DNA of 64,000 nucleotides from Paenibacillus allorhizosphaerae (GTDB taxonomy: Bacteria; Bacillota; Bacilli; Paenibacillales; NBRC-103111), in assembly GCF_910594985.1 (NCBI RefSeq), contig NZ_CAJVCE010000013.1:140513-204512 (forward strand), written 5' to 3'. Both the position numbers and the translations under genes were made by a program. The notes beneath the pieces were generated by a model. That model was not told where the DNA came from and did not search any database. It worked only from the letters and a program-made list of their open reading frames with translations. Below, piece after piece: positions 24,541-33,758 of the stretch (positions within the stretch are counted from its first letter, which is position 1; every line of letters begins with the position of its first letter).

Positions 24541-26755
24541 TCGTATCGCTGCCACCGATGTGCCGGAACGCTTCCTGCACCAACGGGTAGCTTTGCTTGA
24601 GCCGCTCCGTGTATACCGACTGATTCCACGCGGGCCAGCTGTAGAGCGGCAAAGAAGTGACCGGGTACGCGCCGCCGTTACCGCTGTCCAGCCCCTGCAC
24701 GGAGCCGTCCGACCGCTGCGCGATCCAGGGGACGAGGCGAATGCCCTGCGAAGGCACAGCGTACAGTTTGCCGTCCTTCTCGCCGTAACTCATCACCTGC
24801 AGGGAGCTCGGGTCGGTGAAGCCGAGCAGCATCCACGGAACGCGCAGTTCGACCTTGCTGCCTTTGGCTTGCCACATGGCGAGCGAGTTGAACTCCTTGG
24901 AAGCAGGATCGGTCGTTCCGCGAAGCAGCTTGCCTGCCGGCACGTCCTCGAACGGACTGTATTTCTTCGTGTCGGGCGGGATCATCTCGAGCCCGACGGC
25001 GAGCTTCCACGGATGGAATACGCCGGAATCATCCTTCTCATCCTCGGGTTTCGGCGGGATCATCCCGTATTGCTTGCCGTACAGCCGGGTGTGGAAATCA
25101 TAATTGGCGGCGATTTGCACTTCGCTTTCGTCGCCTTTTCCCAGCACGATCAACGTTTCGAGTCCTTCATCGAGCTTCCGCCCGCCAAGCGCCTCCCCAT
25201 GCTTGTTGCCGCCGGGGGTAATGTCGACGCCGAAGTACAGCTTCTCGCGTTCCGGATCGAACGGCCGTTCCAGCTCGCCGGTAATGTAGACATAAGCTTC
25301 GTCGTGCGTCATAGTCAAGCTTTTCCACCCCGGATACGAGCCTTCGAGCTGCTTCTTGTCTTCTTTCTTCAGCGCCTTCCAGTCGGCATCGTCTCCGTCA
25401 ATTTTGAGCAAGCCGTCTTTTCCGGACAGCATGGCGACGAGTCCGAAGTGCTGCTCGTTGGTCAGCACGTTGTGCCACAGTTTGCGTCGGTTTTGCGGAA
25501 TCTCGAAGTGCATCGTGTTCCAGGTGCGCTTGAACCATTCGTCCTGCCAGGAGAAGACGATGCCGCCCGCCATGCCTTCATTGGAAATATCGCTTAGCAA
25601 TGAGGCGTTAATCCGGCCCTGCTCCGCTTCGTTATGGCCGCCCTGATTGCGGTTCATTCCGGTTAGATGGGCGACGCCGAGCGAGGAGGGGACGCCGAAT
25701 TCGGTGATCATTACCGGGATGCCTTGATGATGCTCCTTCAGCTTGCGCAAATAACTGCGGTACGTATTCGGCGTTCCGTCCGCTTCCTTCACGTCATGCA
25801 GCGTCTCGTCCAGCCTGAAAAAATCGGGGTAGTAAGGATAGGCGTGATAAGAGGCGAAGTATCCTGCCGGCCAGCCGTTCACGCCCAAATGCATGGCATC
25901 GACGCCGATCATGTCCTCGGTGATCAAAATTTCTCCGGGGTGCTCGAGCGGATCGGTGGTGACCCAATTCGTGAAGGTAAGCGGATGTTTCCAGCCGTAC
26001 TGCGTTTCGAGCACAGCCAAATGATCCAGCATCTCCGCCAGCCAATTTTCGAAAGGGCTTGCCTGCGGTTTGGCGAAGATGTAGGAACCTTTAAAGCCGG
26101 TTTTGTCTTTATGGATCTCGTTCGTGTTTTTCACCATGCGCGGCTCCCATTCCGTACCGATATGCCAGGCGAGCAGGTAAGGGCCGGCATTGTAGCGATA
26201 GGCTCCGCTTGCTTTGCCGAACCGCTGCGGAATATCGGCGGCGCCGTACACGGCACTGACGGCGTAGGAAATTTCGGTCAGAAATTCGCCGTAGATTTCG
26301 CTCAAATAAGCGTCCTTTTTCTCGATCAGCTCGTCTTCCGGCGTCCACACGCCCTGGATGAAATAAAGCGGCTTCTCGGCACGCTCGTTGTACTCCACAA
26401 GCGCTTGGTAGAACGCCGGCGACAAGATCGTGTACACCCGGATCGTATTGGCGCCGAGCGCTTGTATTTTTTTGAACCAGTCGAGATACGTTTCCTTCGG
26501 AATCGGAAGCTCGCCGGGATCATGTCCCGGGAGCGCAGCGCCAACGTTGACGCCTTTGACGAAGAAAGGCGTCCAACCGTTGTTTTCGTATATTTCGATT
26601 CGGTCGTCCTGGGTGCGAAACTTGATGTGGGAACCGTCGGCGCTTTGCACGCTCTCCACCTTGGGGGCGGGCCAGTAATGCCAGACGAGCAGGACGGCGG
26701 CTCCGATGACGACAAGACGCAGCAGCCAGGCGGCCGGCGAGGTGTTCCTCATCAT
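24524..26755 (-). CDS. Membrane-anchored glycosidase-like protein, clan A TIM barrel plus C-terminal domain
   Basis: The 743-residue protein has one N-terminal membrane segment (LLRLVVIGAAVLLVWHYW), then a TIM barrel with the hallmarks of clan GH-A: the acid/base candidate E202 in GTEWEP and the nucleophile candidate E353 in VMITEFGVPSS. Residues about 480-740 form a beta-rich domain (TMTHDEAYVYITGELERP) like carbohydrate-binding sandwiches. It probably trims or transglycosylates an exopolysaccharide outside the cell. It ends the leftward operon; AAAGGAG precedes the ATG. A paralogue ends the divergent operon at 36414-38687. The sugar specificity cannot be read from the sequence. Confidence 0.8.
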   Translation of the reverse strand: MMRNTSPAAWLLRLVVIGAAVLLVWHYWPAPKVESVQSADGSHIKFRTQDDRIEIYENNGWTPFFVKGVNVGAALPGHDPGELPIPKETYLDWFKKIQALGANTIRVYTILSPAFYQALVEYNERAEKPLYFIQGVWTPEDELIEKKDAYLSEIYGEFLTEISYAVSAVYGAADIPQRFGKASGAYRYNAGPYLLAWHIGTEWEPRMVKNTNEIHKDKTGFKGSYIFAKPQASPFENWLAEMLDHLAVLETQYGWKHPLTFTNWVTTDPLEHPGEILITEDMIGVDAMHLGVNGWPAGYFASYHAYPYYPDFFRLDETLHDVKEADGTPNTYRSYLRKLKEHHQGIPVMITEFGVPSSLGVAHLTGMNRNQGGHNEAEQGRINASLLSDISNEGMAGGIVFSWQDEWFKRTWNTMHFEIPQNRRKLWHNVLTNEQHFGLVAMLSGKDGLLKIDGDDADWKALKKEDKKQLEGSYPGWKSLTMTHDEAYVYITGELERPFDPEREKLYFGVDITPGGNKHGEALGGRKLDEGLETLIVLGKGDESEVQIAANYDFHTRLYGKQYGMIPPKPEDEKDDSGVFHPWKLAVGLEMIPPDTKKYSPFEDVPAGKLLRGTTDPASKEFNSLAMWQAKGSKVELRVPWMLLGFTDPSSLQVMSYGEKDGKLYAVPSQGIRLVPWIAQRSDGSVQGLDSGNGGAYPVTSLPLYSWPAWNQSVYTERLKQSYPLVQEAFRHIGGSDTTKNPS

Positions 26756-26786
26756 GGCCTTGAGCTCCTTTGCATCAAAGAGGTAG

Positions 26787-27605
26787 TCAGGCTAAAAGCC
26801 GCCGAATCCGCGCTTCCAGCTCCCTGGGCGAGAACGGCTTCTTGATTACGTCGGAAGCGCCGAGCTCGAAGCACTGGCATATGTCGCGTTCAACGCCGAG
26901 ATCGGTCAGGACAACGACCTTGCAGCCCGGGTGCTTGCGCGATTGACGGATGCGGTCGATCAGCTGATAGCCGTCCAGCGCCGGAAGTTTCAGCTCGGTA
27001 ATGACAAGGTCGGGACGCACCGATTCGATGAGATGCAGTCCTTCGATGCCGTCCTGTGCCGGACGGACATCGTAGCCCTGCATGCCGAGACGGACATTCA
27101 TGAAGTCGAGCAAATCTTTGTTCGAATCGATCATGACGACGGTCGGCGCTTCGGGCGATGCCGCCTGCCTGCCGGCAAACACGGCAATATCTTGATCGCC
27201 GTCCGATGCTTCGGACCAGCGGGTTACAAACGCGTCGAGCGCTTGTTCGGAAGCGGGCTCGTCTTCCGTAAATCCGGTGACCGCCATGCGTCCCGCAAGC
27301 AGCTCGGCATCCTGCAAATACGCTTTGACGGATAAAGAGAGGAAGTGCGTGAAGGCCAGCGTTTGCCCGGGCAGCAGCATGACGAGCGCATGGTCGTCGG
27401 CCTCATAGGAAGCGATGGCCGTAAGTTTGGGCGATTCGAGCCGCAGCCGTTTCTCCAAACGATCTAGCTGAATGCCTTCCATAGGCTGGACGTTTGCGAG
27501 CAGAAGGCCGCAGCCGTTCCCGGCAGCGGACGATTGCAGCGACTGGCGGACGCGTTCAAACAACATTCGGGATAAGCCGGATCGGGTTAAAACAGATGTA
27601 TTCAT
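26787..27605 (-). CDS. Degenerate GGDEF domain fused to a pseudo-receiver domain
   Basis: From the second ATG (27605, GGAG nine bases upstream) the protein has 272 residues. Residues 1-130 resemble a GGDEF fold in which the signature is replaced by YEADDHALVMLLPG (67-80), so it cannot make cyclic di-GMP but could bind it. Residues 155-272 are a response-regulator receiver domain with the acidic start VVMIDSNKD, the conserved T in VVLTDLG and K in IKKPF, but Glu204 (VITELKLP) in place of the phospho-accepting Asp. A constant-on or phosphorylation-independent switch is likely. Gene order next to a glycosyltransferase recalls YdaK/YdaM of Bacillus, where a degenerate GGDEF protein controls a synthase. 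Confidence 0.75.
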   Translation of the reverse strand: MNTSVLTRSGLSRMLFERVRQSLQSSAAGNGCGLLLANVQPMEGIQLDRLEKRLRLESPKLTAIASYEADDHALVMLLPGQTLAFTHFLSLSVKAYLQDAELLAGRMAVTGFTEDEPASEQALDAFVTRWSEASDGDQDIAVFAGRQAASPEAPTVVMIDSNKDLLDFMNVRLGMQGYDVRPAQDGIEGLHLIESVRPDLVITELKLPALDGYQLIDRIRQSRKHPGCKVVVLTDLGVERDICQCFELGASDVIKKPFSPRELEARIRRLLA

Positions 27606-27625
27606 GCACATTCACTCCATTTCGT

Positions 27626-29092
27626 TCAAAATGATGATGCGGAAGTTGTGGCTTTGGCGGCTCCGCTCTTGGCGGGACCGCCGTCAACCTGGCCATCCTG
27701 CCAGCTGCGGCGCACCATATTCCCCCAGCTGTTGTTGCGGCGGACGTAATCCCACTGACCTTGCAGCTTCCACCAGGCGTTCAGCTGATCGTAGCCGATG
27801 GCCATGATCACCGACATGCCGATGATGTGCAGCAGCTCGGCTGTAGAGATTCGCCGGCGAAAGGCGAATTGCTCGATCAGCAGCGAACCGCAGGTGAAGA
27901 TGAGGCCGGTAAGCCAGTTCGCCAGCAGGAAAATGATCAGGATCGGCAACTGCGTCATATCCATCAGCACATAGCCGACCAGCGCGGCAAGTCCGGACAA
28001 CCGGACATAAGGGCTTAATGTTTCGTAAATGATCGTATAAGGCATTGCGAGCCAACCGATCATTTTATACTTCGGAATAAACAGCAAGGAGCGAAAACGG
28101 ATCATGTTCCACAGATTGCCCCGGATCCAGCGGCGGCGCTGCGCCGACAACACGCGAAGCGTGTCGGGCGCCTGTGTCCAGCATACGGCGTCGGGACAAA
28201 AGACGATCCGGTACGGCAGCTTTCGGTCCAGCATATGCTTGTGCAGCTTCATGACGATGTTCATGTCTTCGCCGGGGCATTCCGCTTCGTAGCCCCCGAC
28301 TTCGATCAAATAATCTTTGCGGAACAAGCCGAATGCGCCGGAGACGATCAGCAGACCGTTCATGGCGCTCCATCCGATACGTCCGCCGAGAAAAGCTTTC
28401 ATGTACTCGACGTACTGCAAAGCGGGAAGCCATTGGGACGGCAGCCTTACGGTACGCACACGGCCGTCCTCGATCGTGCTCCCGTTGGCAATGCGGACGT
28501 TGCCGCCGATGGCGATATGCTGCTCCGGATTTTCCATATACACCTTAACGAGCCGGATCAGCGCGTCTTTTTCGAGCAGACTGTCCGCGTCGATCGTTGC
28601 GACAAGCGGATATTTCGATACATTGATTCCGGCGTTCAGCGCATCCGCTTTCCCGCCGTTCGCTTTGTCGATCACAACCAGCTTCGGATACTGCGGGCTG
28701 TGATACACCTCGCGAATCGGTTTCGAAGCGACATGCTGCCGAAAAGCGGACAGGCGATGCGGCCTCAACTGGAATGTATCGATCAGCACCTGAAGCGTCC
28801 GGTCTTGGGAGCCGTCATTGACGACAACGATTTCGTATACCGGAAACTCCAGGGTCATCAGCGACCGGACGCTTTCTACGATGGTCAACTCCTCGTTGTG
28901 AGAGGGGACCAGAATCGAAACCGGCGGCACGTGCTCTGAACCAGCAAGCTCCCGGAAACGGGAGTACATCGTGCTTTTGACCAGCGTTCGCATTCGTTGA
29001 TGCGAGATGGCCAGGATGAACAAATAAAGAGCGCCGGATCCGATGATCAGATAGGTGGCGAAGATGCCGTAACCAAGCAAAAACTCTCTCAT
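27626..29092 (-). CDS. Processive-type family 2 glycosyltransferase
   Basis: The 488-residue protein has N-terminal membrane helices (about 8-30), a cytosolic GT2 domain and three or more C-terminal helices. Motifs are VPSHNEE (62-68), KANGGKADALN (143-153), the DAD metal site (168-170), GEDMN and the QRRRW acceptor/processivity motif. This matches PgaC/IcaA, cellulose and hyaluronan synthases that make and export beta-linked chains. Linkage to glmS suggests a UDP-amino-sugar substrate, giving an N-acetylglucosamine-containing polymer (inference). The start has AGGAAGGGG upstream. It lies 13 bp after the HEAT-repeat gene. Confidence 0.88.
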   Translation of the reverse strand: MREFLLGYGIFATYLIIGSGALYLFILAISHQRMRTLVKSTMYSRFRELAGSEHVPPVSILVPSHNEELTIVESVRSLMTLEFPVYEIVVVNDGSQDRTLQVLIDTFQLRPHRLSAFRQHVASKPIREVYHSPQYPKLVVIDKANGGKADALNAGINVSKYPLVATIDADSLLEKDALIRLVKVYMENPEQHIAIGGNVRIANGSTIEDGRVRTVRLPSQWLPALQYVEYMKAFLGGRIGWSAMNGLLIVSGAFGLFRKDYLIEVGGYEAECPGEDMNIVMKLHKHMLDRKLPYRIVFCPDAVCWTQAPDTLRVLSAQRRRWIRGNLWNMIRFRSLLFIPKYKMIGWLAMPYTIIYETLSPYVRLSGLAALVGYVLMDMTQLPILIIFLLANWLTGLIFTCGSLLIEQFAFRRRISTAELLHIIGMSVIMAIGYDQLNAWWKLQGQWDYVRRNNSWGNMVRRSWQDGQVDGGPAKSGAAKATTSASSF

Positions 29093-29105
29093 TCGGATCC
29101 CCTTC

Positions 29106-30302
29106 CTATGAACTGATGCGGGCTCCGTTCAAGCGGGTGTCGCCCGGATTGCCCGCAAACAGATTACGGTAAATTTCATTCAAACGACTGTAGTATGGCA
29201 GCTGCTTCAGCTCCTGCGAAGCGACGGCCGCGGCGCGGTCCAGTTCTTCGTGAACGGCGTGAAGCGCCGCTTCGCGGGACGAATCATTTTCCGATCCGCA
29301 AGCCGTTTCGCATAGTGCGATGAACCCTTCCGGGCCGAGCAGGGCGAGGCTTTGGGCTCCGTGATGGCGAACCCACCATTCTTCATCTGACAAGGCAAGC
29401 TGCAGCTCGTTCATATAAAGGACGAGCCGGCCATCTCCCGCCGCCTTGACCGCCGCCGCCCTGATTTCCCATTCGGGATTATGCAGCAGCTCGCTCATTT
29501 GCTTCGGCGGCAGCAGCTGGGGATAGCGCAGCAGCAGCTTCGCCGCCTTGATCCGCACTTCCTTCCATTCCGAGCCGAGAAGCGGAGCCGCAAGCCGGTT
29601 CATTCCGGGTTCGTTGCGTGAGGACAAGCCGGTCAAGGCGACGGTCAAGCTCGTTTCGTCGCTTTCTGCCGTCAACAGCTCGGCATACAGCGGCAGCGGA
29701 TCAAGCGAAGCGGAAGCGACAATGTCGGCGATCAGCTGCCGGGCTTCGGGATGATGTAAGGTCAGCAGCGATACGATGCGCCGCAGCTCGTCCATCGTCG
29801 CTGCGCATTTGGCCGCGGCGCGGCCCACGACAAAAGCGGTCGGGTCCGGCCCTTCCTTCTCGAGCATCCCGATCAGTTCGGCGGCCGCGCCTTCGGCGCG
29901 CATGACGCCCAAATGATACGCGGCGTCGATGCGGACCGCGTGCCAAGGGCTGCGCAGCCGCTCCAGCTCCAGCTTCACCAAGCCCAGATCGCGGCAAAGC
30001 GCGGTCAGCTTGCTGCGGTGCTCTCCGCCGATCGATTCGATCCATTCGAGCAGCTTCGATTGGATGGCTTTCAGCTCATCCGTCGTTAAGCTGCCGGAAG
30101 GAGGGAGCAGCGCATCCGCGCCGTCTGCGTTCGCGCTCACATAGTTGAAGTAATCGTGATACTTTTCCAAATTCCGTTTCAGGGCTTCATCCGACTGCCC
30201 GTCACGGAGGCGAAGCACAATCAGGACGGCGAAACCCCCGGCAATAAGCGCTCCGAGCACGTACAGCACGGAGGCCGCCTGGTCGAAAGGCTCCATCCAC
30301 AT
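29106..30302 (-). CDS. Membrane-anchored HEAT-repeat protein
   Basis: The 398-residue protein has one N-terminal membrane helix (about 10-29) and then cytosolic alpha-helical repeats of HEAT/PBS-lyase type (for example HLGVMRAEGAAAELIGMLEK; WWVRHHGAQSLALLG). Such solenoids are protein-interaction scaffolds. Its position between glmS and the glycosyltransferase suggests it holds or regulates the synthase complex at the membrane. GGAGAGGAG precedes the ATG. No enzymatic motif is present. Confidence 0.8.
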   Translation of the reverse strand: MWMEPFDQAASVLYVLGALIAGGFAVLIVLRLRDGQSDEALKRNLEKYHDYFNYVSANADGADALLPPSGSLTTDELKAIQSKLLEWIESIGGEHRSKLTALCRDLGLVKLELERLRSPWHAVRIDAAYHLGVMRAEGAAAELIGMLEKEGPDPTAFVVGRAAAKCAATMDELRRIVSLLTLHHPEARQLIADIVASASLDPLPLYAELLTAESDETSLTVALTGLSSRNEPGMNRLAAPLLGSEWKEVRIKAAKLLLRYPQLLPPKQMSELLHNPEWEIRAAAVKAAGDGRLVLYMNELQLALSDEEWWVRHHGAQSLALLGPEGFIALCETACGSENDSSREAALHAVHEELDRAAAVASQELKQLPYYSRLNEIYRNLFAGNPGDTRLNGARISS

Positions 30303-30341
30303 ACGGTTTCTCTCCTCTCCCTTTCCGCCAACCGGCCGCTG

Positions 30342-32171
30342 TTATTCCACGGTTACGCTTTTTGCCAAATTGCGCGGCTTGTCCACGTCGTTGCCGCGAA
30401 GGACGGCGGTATAATAAGCGAGCAGCTGCAGCGGAATGACGGCGACCGCGGGAACGAGCAGGGAGAACGTGCGCGGTACGTAAATCACGTGATCCGCCGT
30501 CTTGGCCATCTCCGTGTTTCCTTCCAGCGCCAAAGCGATGACGTAAGCTCCGCGTGCTTTTACTTCCTTTATATTGCTGATCGTTTTCTCCAGCAGACGG
30601 TCTTGGGTAGCCAGCGCGATGACCGGCGTGCCTTCCTCGATCAATGCGAGCGAACCGTGCTTCAACTCGCCCGCGGCGTACGCTTCGGAATGAATGTACG
30701 AAATTTCCTTGAGCTTCAGCGACGCTTCCATCGCCAGGCTGTAATCAAGCCCGCGGCCGATGAAGAACAAGTGCTCATGTTTGGTAATGATGTCGGCGAC
30801 CTGCCGGACGGACGCCGCCTGCCCGAGTACGTCTTCCGCCTGTGCGGGCAGACGCTCCAGCATCGCCAGCAGCTCGGCTTGAAGAACAGGGTCGAGCGTT
30901 CGTTTCGCCTGCGCCATATGCAGGCCGAGAAGGTAGAAGGCGATGAGCTGGGACGTGTACGCCTTCGTGGAGGCGACGGCGATCTCCGGCCCGGCCATCG
31001 TGAACAGCACGTCGTCGGCTTCTCTGGCAACGGAGCTTCCGATCACGTTGGTGATGGCGAGCACACGCGCCCCGGCTTGCTTTGCTTCCCGCATCGCGGC
31101 GAGCGTATCGGCCGTTTCGCCCGATTGGCTGACGGCGATCACCAGCGTATGCTCACGGACGATCGGCATCCGATAACGATACTCCGAAGCGAGATCGACC
31201 TCGACGGGGAGGCGTGTAAGCTGCTCGATGACCGTCTTGCCGATCAAAGCCGCATGGTAGGCGGTGCCGCATGCGACCATCTGAACCTGCTTCAGCCCGC
31301 GAATCTGCTCCGGCGCCAGCTTCACGCCCGGCAGGAAGACATCCTGTTTCGCTTCGGAGATCCGGCCGCGCATCGTATCGCGGTAAGCACGCGGCTGTTC
31401 GTGAATTTCTTTCAGCATAAACGTATCGAATCCGTCTTTCTCGGCTCTTACCATATCCCAGTCGATGTGGAGCAGCTGCTTGGCGATAAAGTTGCCCTCA
31501 AGCGTCATCAGCTCCACGCTGTCCCGGCTCAGTACGGCCATTTCGCCGTCGTTCAAAATATAAACGTCCCGCGTATGTTCAAGGATAGCCGGAATGTCCG
31601 AGCCGATGAAGTTCTCGCCGCGGCCGGCGCCGATGATGAGCGGGCTGGCCCAGCGGACGGCCACCAGCTTGTCCGGCTCATGCTCGGACAGCACGGCGAT
31701 CGCGTAGGCGCCGCGGATGCGGCCCACCGCCATCCGAACGGCGTGGACAAGATCGCCGGCGTAATAATGCGCGATCAGGTGGGAAACGACCTCCGTGTCC
31801 GTTTCCGATACGAACCGGTATCCGAGCGCTTCCAGCTCTTCCCGGAGCTGCAGATGGTTTTCGATAATACCGTTATGTACAACGGAAATTTTCGATTCCC
31901 CGTCGGTGTGCGGATGCGAATTGGCATCCGACGGTTTGCCGTGCGTCGCCCAGCGCGTATGCCCGATGCCCGCGTAGCCGGCAAGGGGCTGCTCCTGAAG
32001 ACGCGATTCCAGCTCGTGAATTCTTCCTTTCGTTTTGAGGAGCCGAAGCCCTGAACTTGTATGGATCGCCACGCCGGCGGAGTCATAGCCCCGATACTCC
32101 AGCTTCTTAAGCCCATCCAGCAATATGGATTGGGAATTTCGGCTTCCAATATAACCGACAATGCCGCACAT
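30342..32171 (-). CDS. glmS: Glutamine-fructose-6-phosphate aminotransferase (GlmS)
   Basis: The 609-residue enzyme has the N-terminal glutaminase domain beginning MCGIVGYIG with catalytic Cys2 and EYRGYDSAG, and two SIS sugar isomerase domains (VAVSQSGETADTLAAM; FFIGRGLDYSLAMEA) ending in KSVTVE. It makes glucosamine-6-phosphate from fructose-6-phosphate and glutamine, the first step to UDP-N-acetylglucosamine. It starts three bases after the SinR-like gene, so there is no room for a glmS ribozyme. It may be a second, polysaccharide-dedicated copy; that needs the rest of the genome. Confidence 0.95.
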   Translation of the reverse strand: MCGIVGYIGSRNSQSILLDGLKKLEYRGYDSAGVAIHTSSGLRLLKTKGRIHELESRLQEQPLAGYAGIGHTRWATHGKPSDANSHPHTDGESKISVVHNGIIENHLQLREELEALGYRFVSETDTEVVSHLIAHYYAGDLVHAVRMAVGRIRGAYAIAVLSEHEPDKLVAVRWASPLIIGAGRGENFIGSDIPAILEHTRDVYILNDGEMAVLSRDSVELMTLEGNFIAKQLLHIDWDMVRAEKDGFDTFMLKEIHEQPRAYRDTMRGRISEAKQDVFLPGVKLAPEQIRGLKQVQMVACGTAYHAALIGKTVIEQLTRLPVEVDLASEYRYRMPIVREHTLVIAVSQSGETADTLAAMREAKQAGARVLAITNVIGSSVAREADDVLFTMAGPEIAVASTKAYTSQLIAFYLLGLHMAQAKRTLDPVLQAELLAMLERLPAQAEDVLGQAASVRQVADIITKHEHLFFIGRGLDYSLAMEASLKLKEISYIHSEAYAAGELKHGSLALIEEGTPVIALATQDRLLEKTISNIKEVKARGAYVIALALEGNTEMAKTADHVIYVPRTFSLLVPAVAVIPLQLLAYYTAVLRGNDVDKPRNLAKSVTVE

Positions 32172-32174
32172 CGT

Positions 32175-32516
32175 TTATTCCTCCTCTTTCTCGCTTTGGC
32201 ACGACTGCCATTTCTTGAATTCGATCATACTTCTCAGCTCATCCGGAGCAACGCCCGACCGGAGAGCATCGTGGAGCAGTTCAATCCATTCCTGTTTCCA
32301 TTGCAACTCCGCATCGCGGGGCTCCGGATGGAGCAGTTGTTCCAAGGGCACGTCCAGTGCAGCCGCAATTTTGTCCATCACGTGGACGGACGGGTTCGAA
32401 TGAATGTCGCGTTCGATGGTGCTGAGGTAAGACTTCGCCACATCGGCCGCTTCAGCCAACGCGGAAAGCGACAACCCCCTTTCCATGCGAAGCTGCCTCA
32501 CTCGCTTTCCCAACAT
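32175..32516 (-). CDS. SinR-like regulator, first gene of the polysaccharide operon
   Basis: The 113-residue protein is a paralogue of the SinR at 24152: the helix-turn-helix GLSLSALAEAADVAKSYLST is nearly the same, and the C-terminal region (QEWIELLHDALRSGVAPDEL) is the SinI/SinR interaction domain. It heads the leftward operon with glmS only three bases away. The upstream region has palindromes with SinR-type half-sites, which suggests autoregulation and control of both divergent operons. It could be inhibited by the SinI at 23840. Confidence 0.85.
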   Translation of the reverse strand: MLGKRVRQLRMERGLSLSALAEAADVAKSYLSTIERDIHSNPSVHVMDKIAAALDVPLEQLLHPEPRDAELQWKQEWIELLHDALRSGVAPDELRSMIEFKKWQSCQSEKEEE

Positions 32517-32574
32517 GATGATCGATCCTTTGTTGTGGATTTGCTGCAGGAGCCAGCGTCATTCGTCAAAAAAA

Positions 32575-32762
32575 TTCTTTATAACGAACAACACTTTGGA
32601 GTATAGCGCAAATTTCGCCAAATTAAAAATCGAATAATTAGGAATATTTCGTTTTAAAGAACAATATCCGCTATTTTTCTAGCGTATTCTCGCGTATCCT
32701 ATGCAGTTTTGTTCTTTATTGAGAAAATTATGTTCGTTATAATGATGAACGGAGCGAACGAA
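32575..32762. promoter_or_regulatory. Array of SinR-box-like palindromes between divergent operons
   Basis: TTCTTTATAACGAA (32575-32588), TTCGTTTTAAAGAA (32648-32661) and TTCTTTATTGAGAA (32712-32725) are 14-bp palindromes. Further half-sites are GTTCGTTATAA (32732-32742) and AACGAACAA (about 32757-32765). GTTCTTT in the third, and its complement in the second, fit the Bacillus SinR box GTTCTYT. A -10 for the rightward operon (TATAAT 32738-32743) overlaps a half-site. The leftward -10 is probably TATACT (minus strand, 32605-32600). Confidence 0.65.
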
Positions 32763-32831
32763 CAAAAGGTTGCACTGTTTGCTTGAACGTCTTTCATAAT
32801 TACCGAATCCGCCAAAAAGGAGAATCTCGCC

Positions 32832-33755
32832 ATGGCCCCTACGAAAGCGCACGCCAAGCTAGAAGGTTTGGAAGGGCGGGCGATGCCGATTCGCTACCTC
32901 GCTCTGATGAGGCCCAGACAATGGACCAAAAATTTGCTGCTGTTCGCCGCGCTTATTTTTTCGGTCAAGCAGGCCGAACCGGTTATGCTGCTGCAAGCCG
33001 CCACCGGCTTCGTGCTATTTTGCCTTGTTTCCAGCTGCGTGTACATTTTGAACGATTACGTGGACCGGGAGCGGGACCGGATGCATCCGGAGAAAAAAAA
33101 TCGGCCGCTCGCTTCCGGAGCCATTCACCCGCAGACGGCGCTGCTGTTCGGTTTCGTTCTGCTTGCCGGCTGCCTGGTGGCCGCTTTCCGCTTCAACGCC
33201 GTTTTCGGTCTCGTTCTTACCGCTTATTTTTGCATGAATGTGCTGTATTCGTTCCGATTGAAGCATGTCGTCATCCTGGATCTGCTTATTATTGCGGCGG
33301 GCTTCGTGCTGCGTGCGGTCGCCGGAGGTCTGGTGATCGGCATGCCGGTGACGCCGTGGTTTTTGCTCTGCACGCTGCTGCTTGCCTTGTTTCTTGCCAT
33401 CGGCAAACGGCGTCATGAGCTGTACTTGCTTCAGAACGGCAAAGGCGCGCACCGGAAGGTGCTCGATTCGTACTCCATTGAGATGCTGAATCAAATGTCA
33501 GGCATCGTGACGACGGCGACGATCATGAGCTACGCGCTGTTTACCTTTACCTCGGGGCATACGGTTCATTTGATGTGGACGCTGATCTTCGTGCTCTACG
33601 GGATGTTCCGCTATTTGTACCTGATTCATATCGAGGGCAAGGGCGGCCGGCCGGAGAAGCTGCTGCTGGAGGACAAGCACATTTTGCTGACGGTGGTGCT
33701 ATACGGTTTTTCTGTCGTATGTATTTTGCTGTTTACCGGCAATGGAGGAGTGTGA
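32832..33755 (+). CDS. UbiA-family prenyltransferase, decaprenyl-phosphate phosphoribosyltransferase-like
   Basis: The 307-residue membrane protein (about eight or nine helices) has the first Asp-rich motif NDYVDRERD (74-82) followed by HPEKKNRPLASG, and the second motif YSFRLKHVVILD. LMRPRQWTKNLLLFAALIFS near residue 25 is characteristic of the branch containing mycobacterial DPPR synthase, which joins phosphoribosyl pyrophosphate to decaprenyl phosphate. Predicted product: polyprenyl-phosphoryl-phosphoribose. AAAAAGGAGA lies eight bases before the ATG. It is first in an operon with an SMR protein, a PAP2-like protein and a GT-C-like protein, which together suggest a lipid-linked pentose pathway. 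Confidence 0.85.
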   Translation: MAPTKAHAKLEGLEGRAMPIRYLALMRPRQWTKNLLLFAALIFSVKQAEPVMLLQAATGFVLFCLVSSCVYILNDYVDRERDRMHPEKKNRPLASGAIHPQTALLFGFVLLAGCLVAAFRFNAVFGLVLTAYFCMNVLYSFRLKHVVILDLLIIAAGFVLRAVAGGLVIGMPVTPWFLLCTLLLALFLAIGKRRHELYLLQNGKGAHRKVLDSYSIEMLNQMSGIVTTATIMSYALFTFTSGHTVHLMWTLIFVLYGMFRYLYLIHIEGKGGRPEKLLLEDKHILLTVVLYGFSVVCILLFTGNGGV

Positions 33756-33758
33756 AGA

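Noticed and set aside
30303..32174. glmS ribozyme
   Set aside because: Only three bases separate glmS from the upstream gene, so the ribozyme is absent here.
32783..33418. Second frame overlapping the UbiA gene
   Set aside because: The Arg- and Ala-rich product has no family resemblance, while the other frame gives a complete UbiA protein with both Asp-rich motifs and a good ribosome site.
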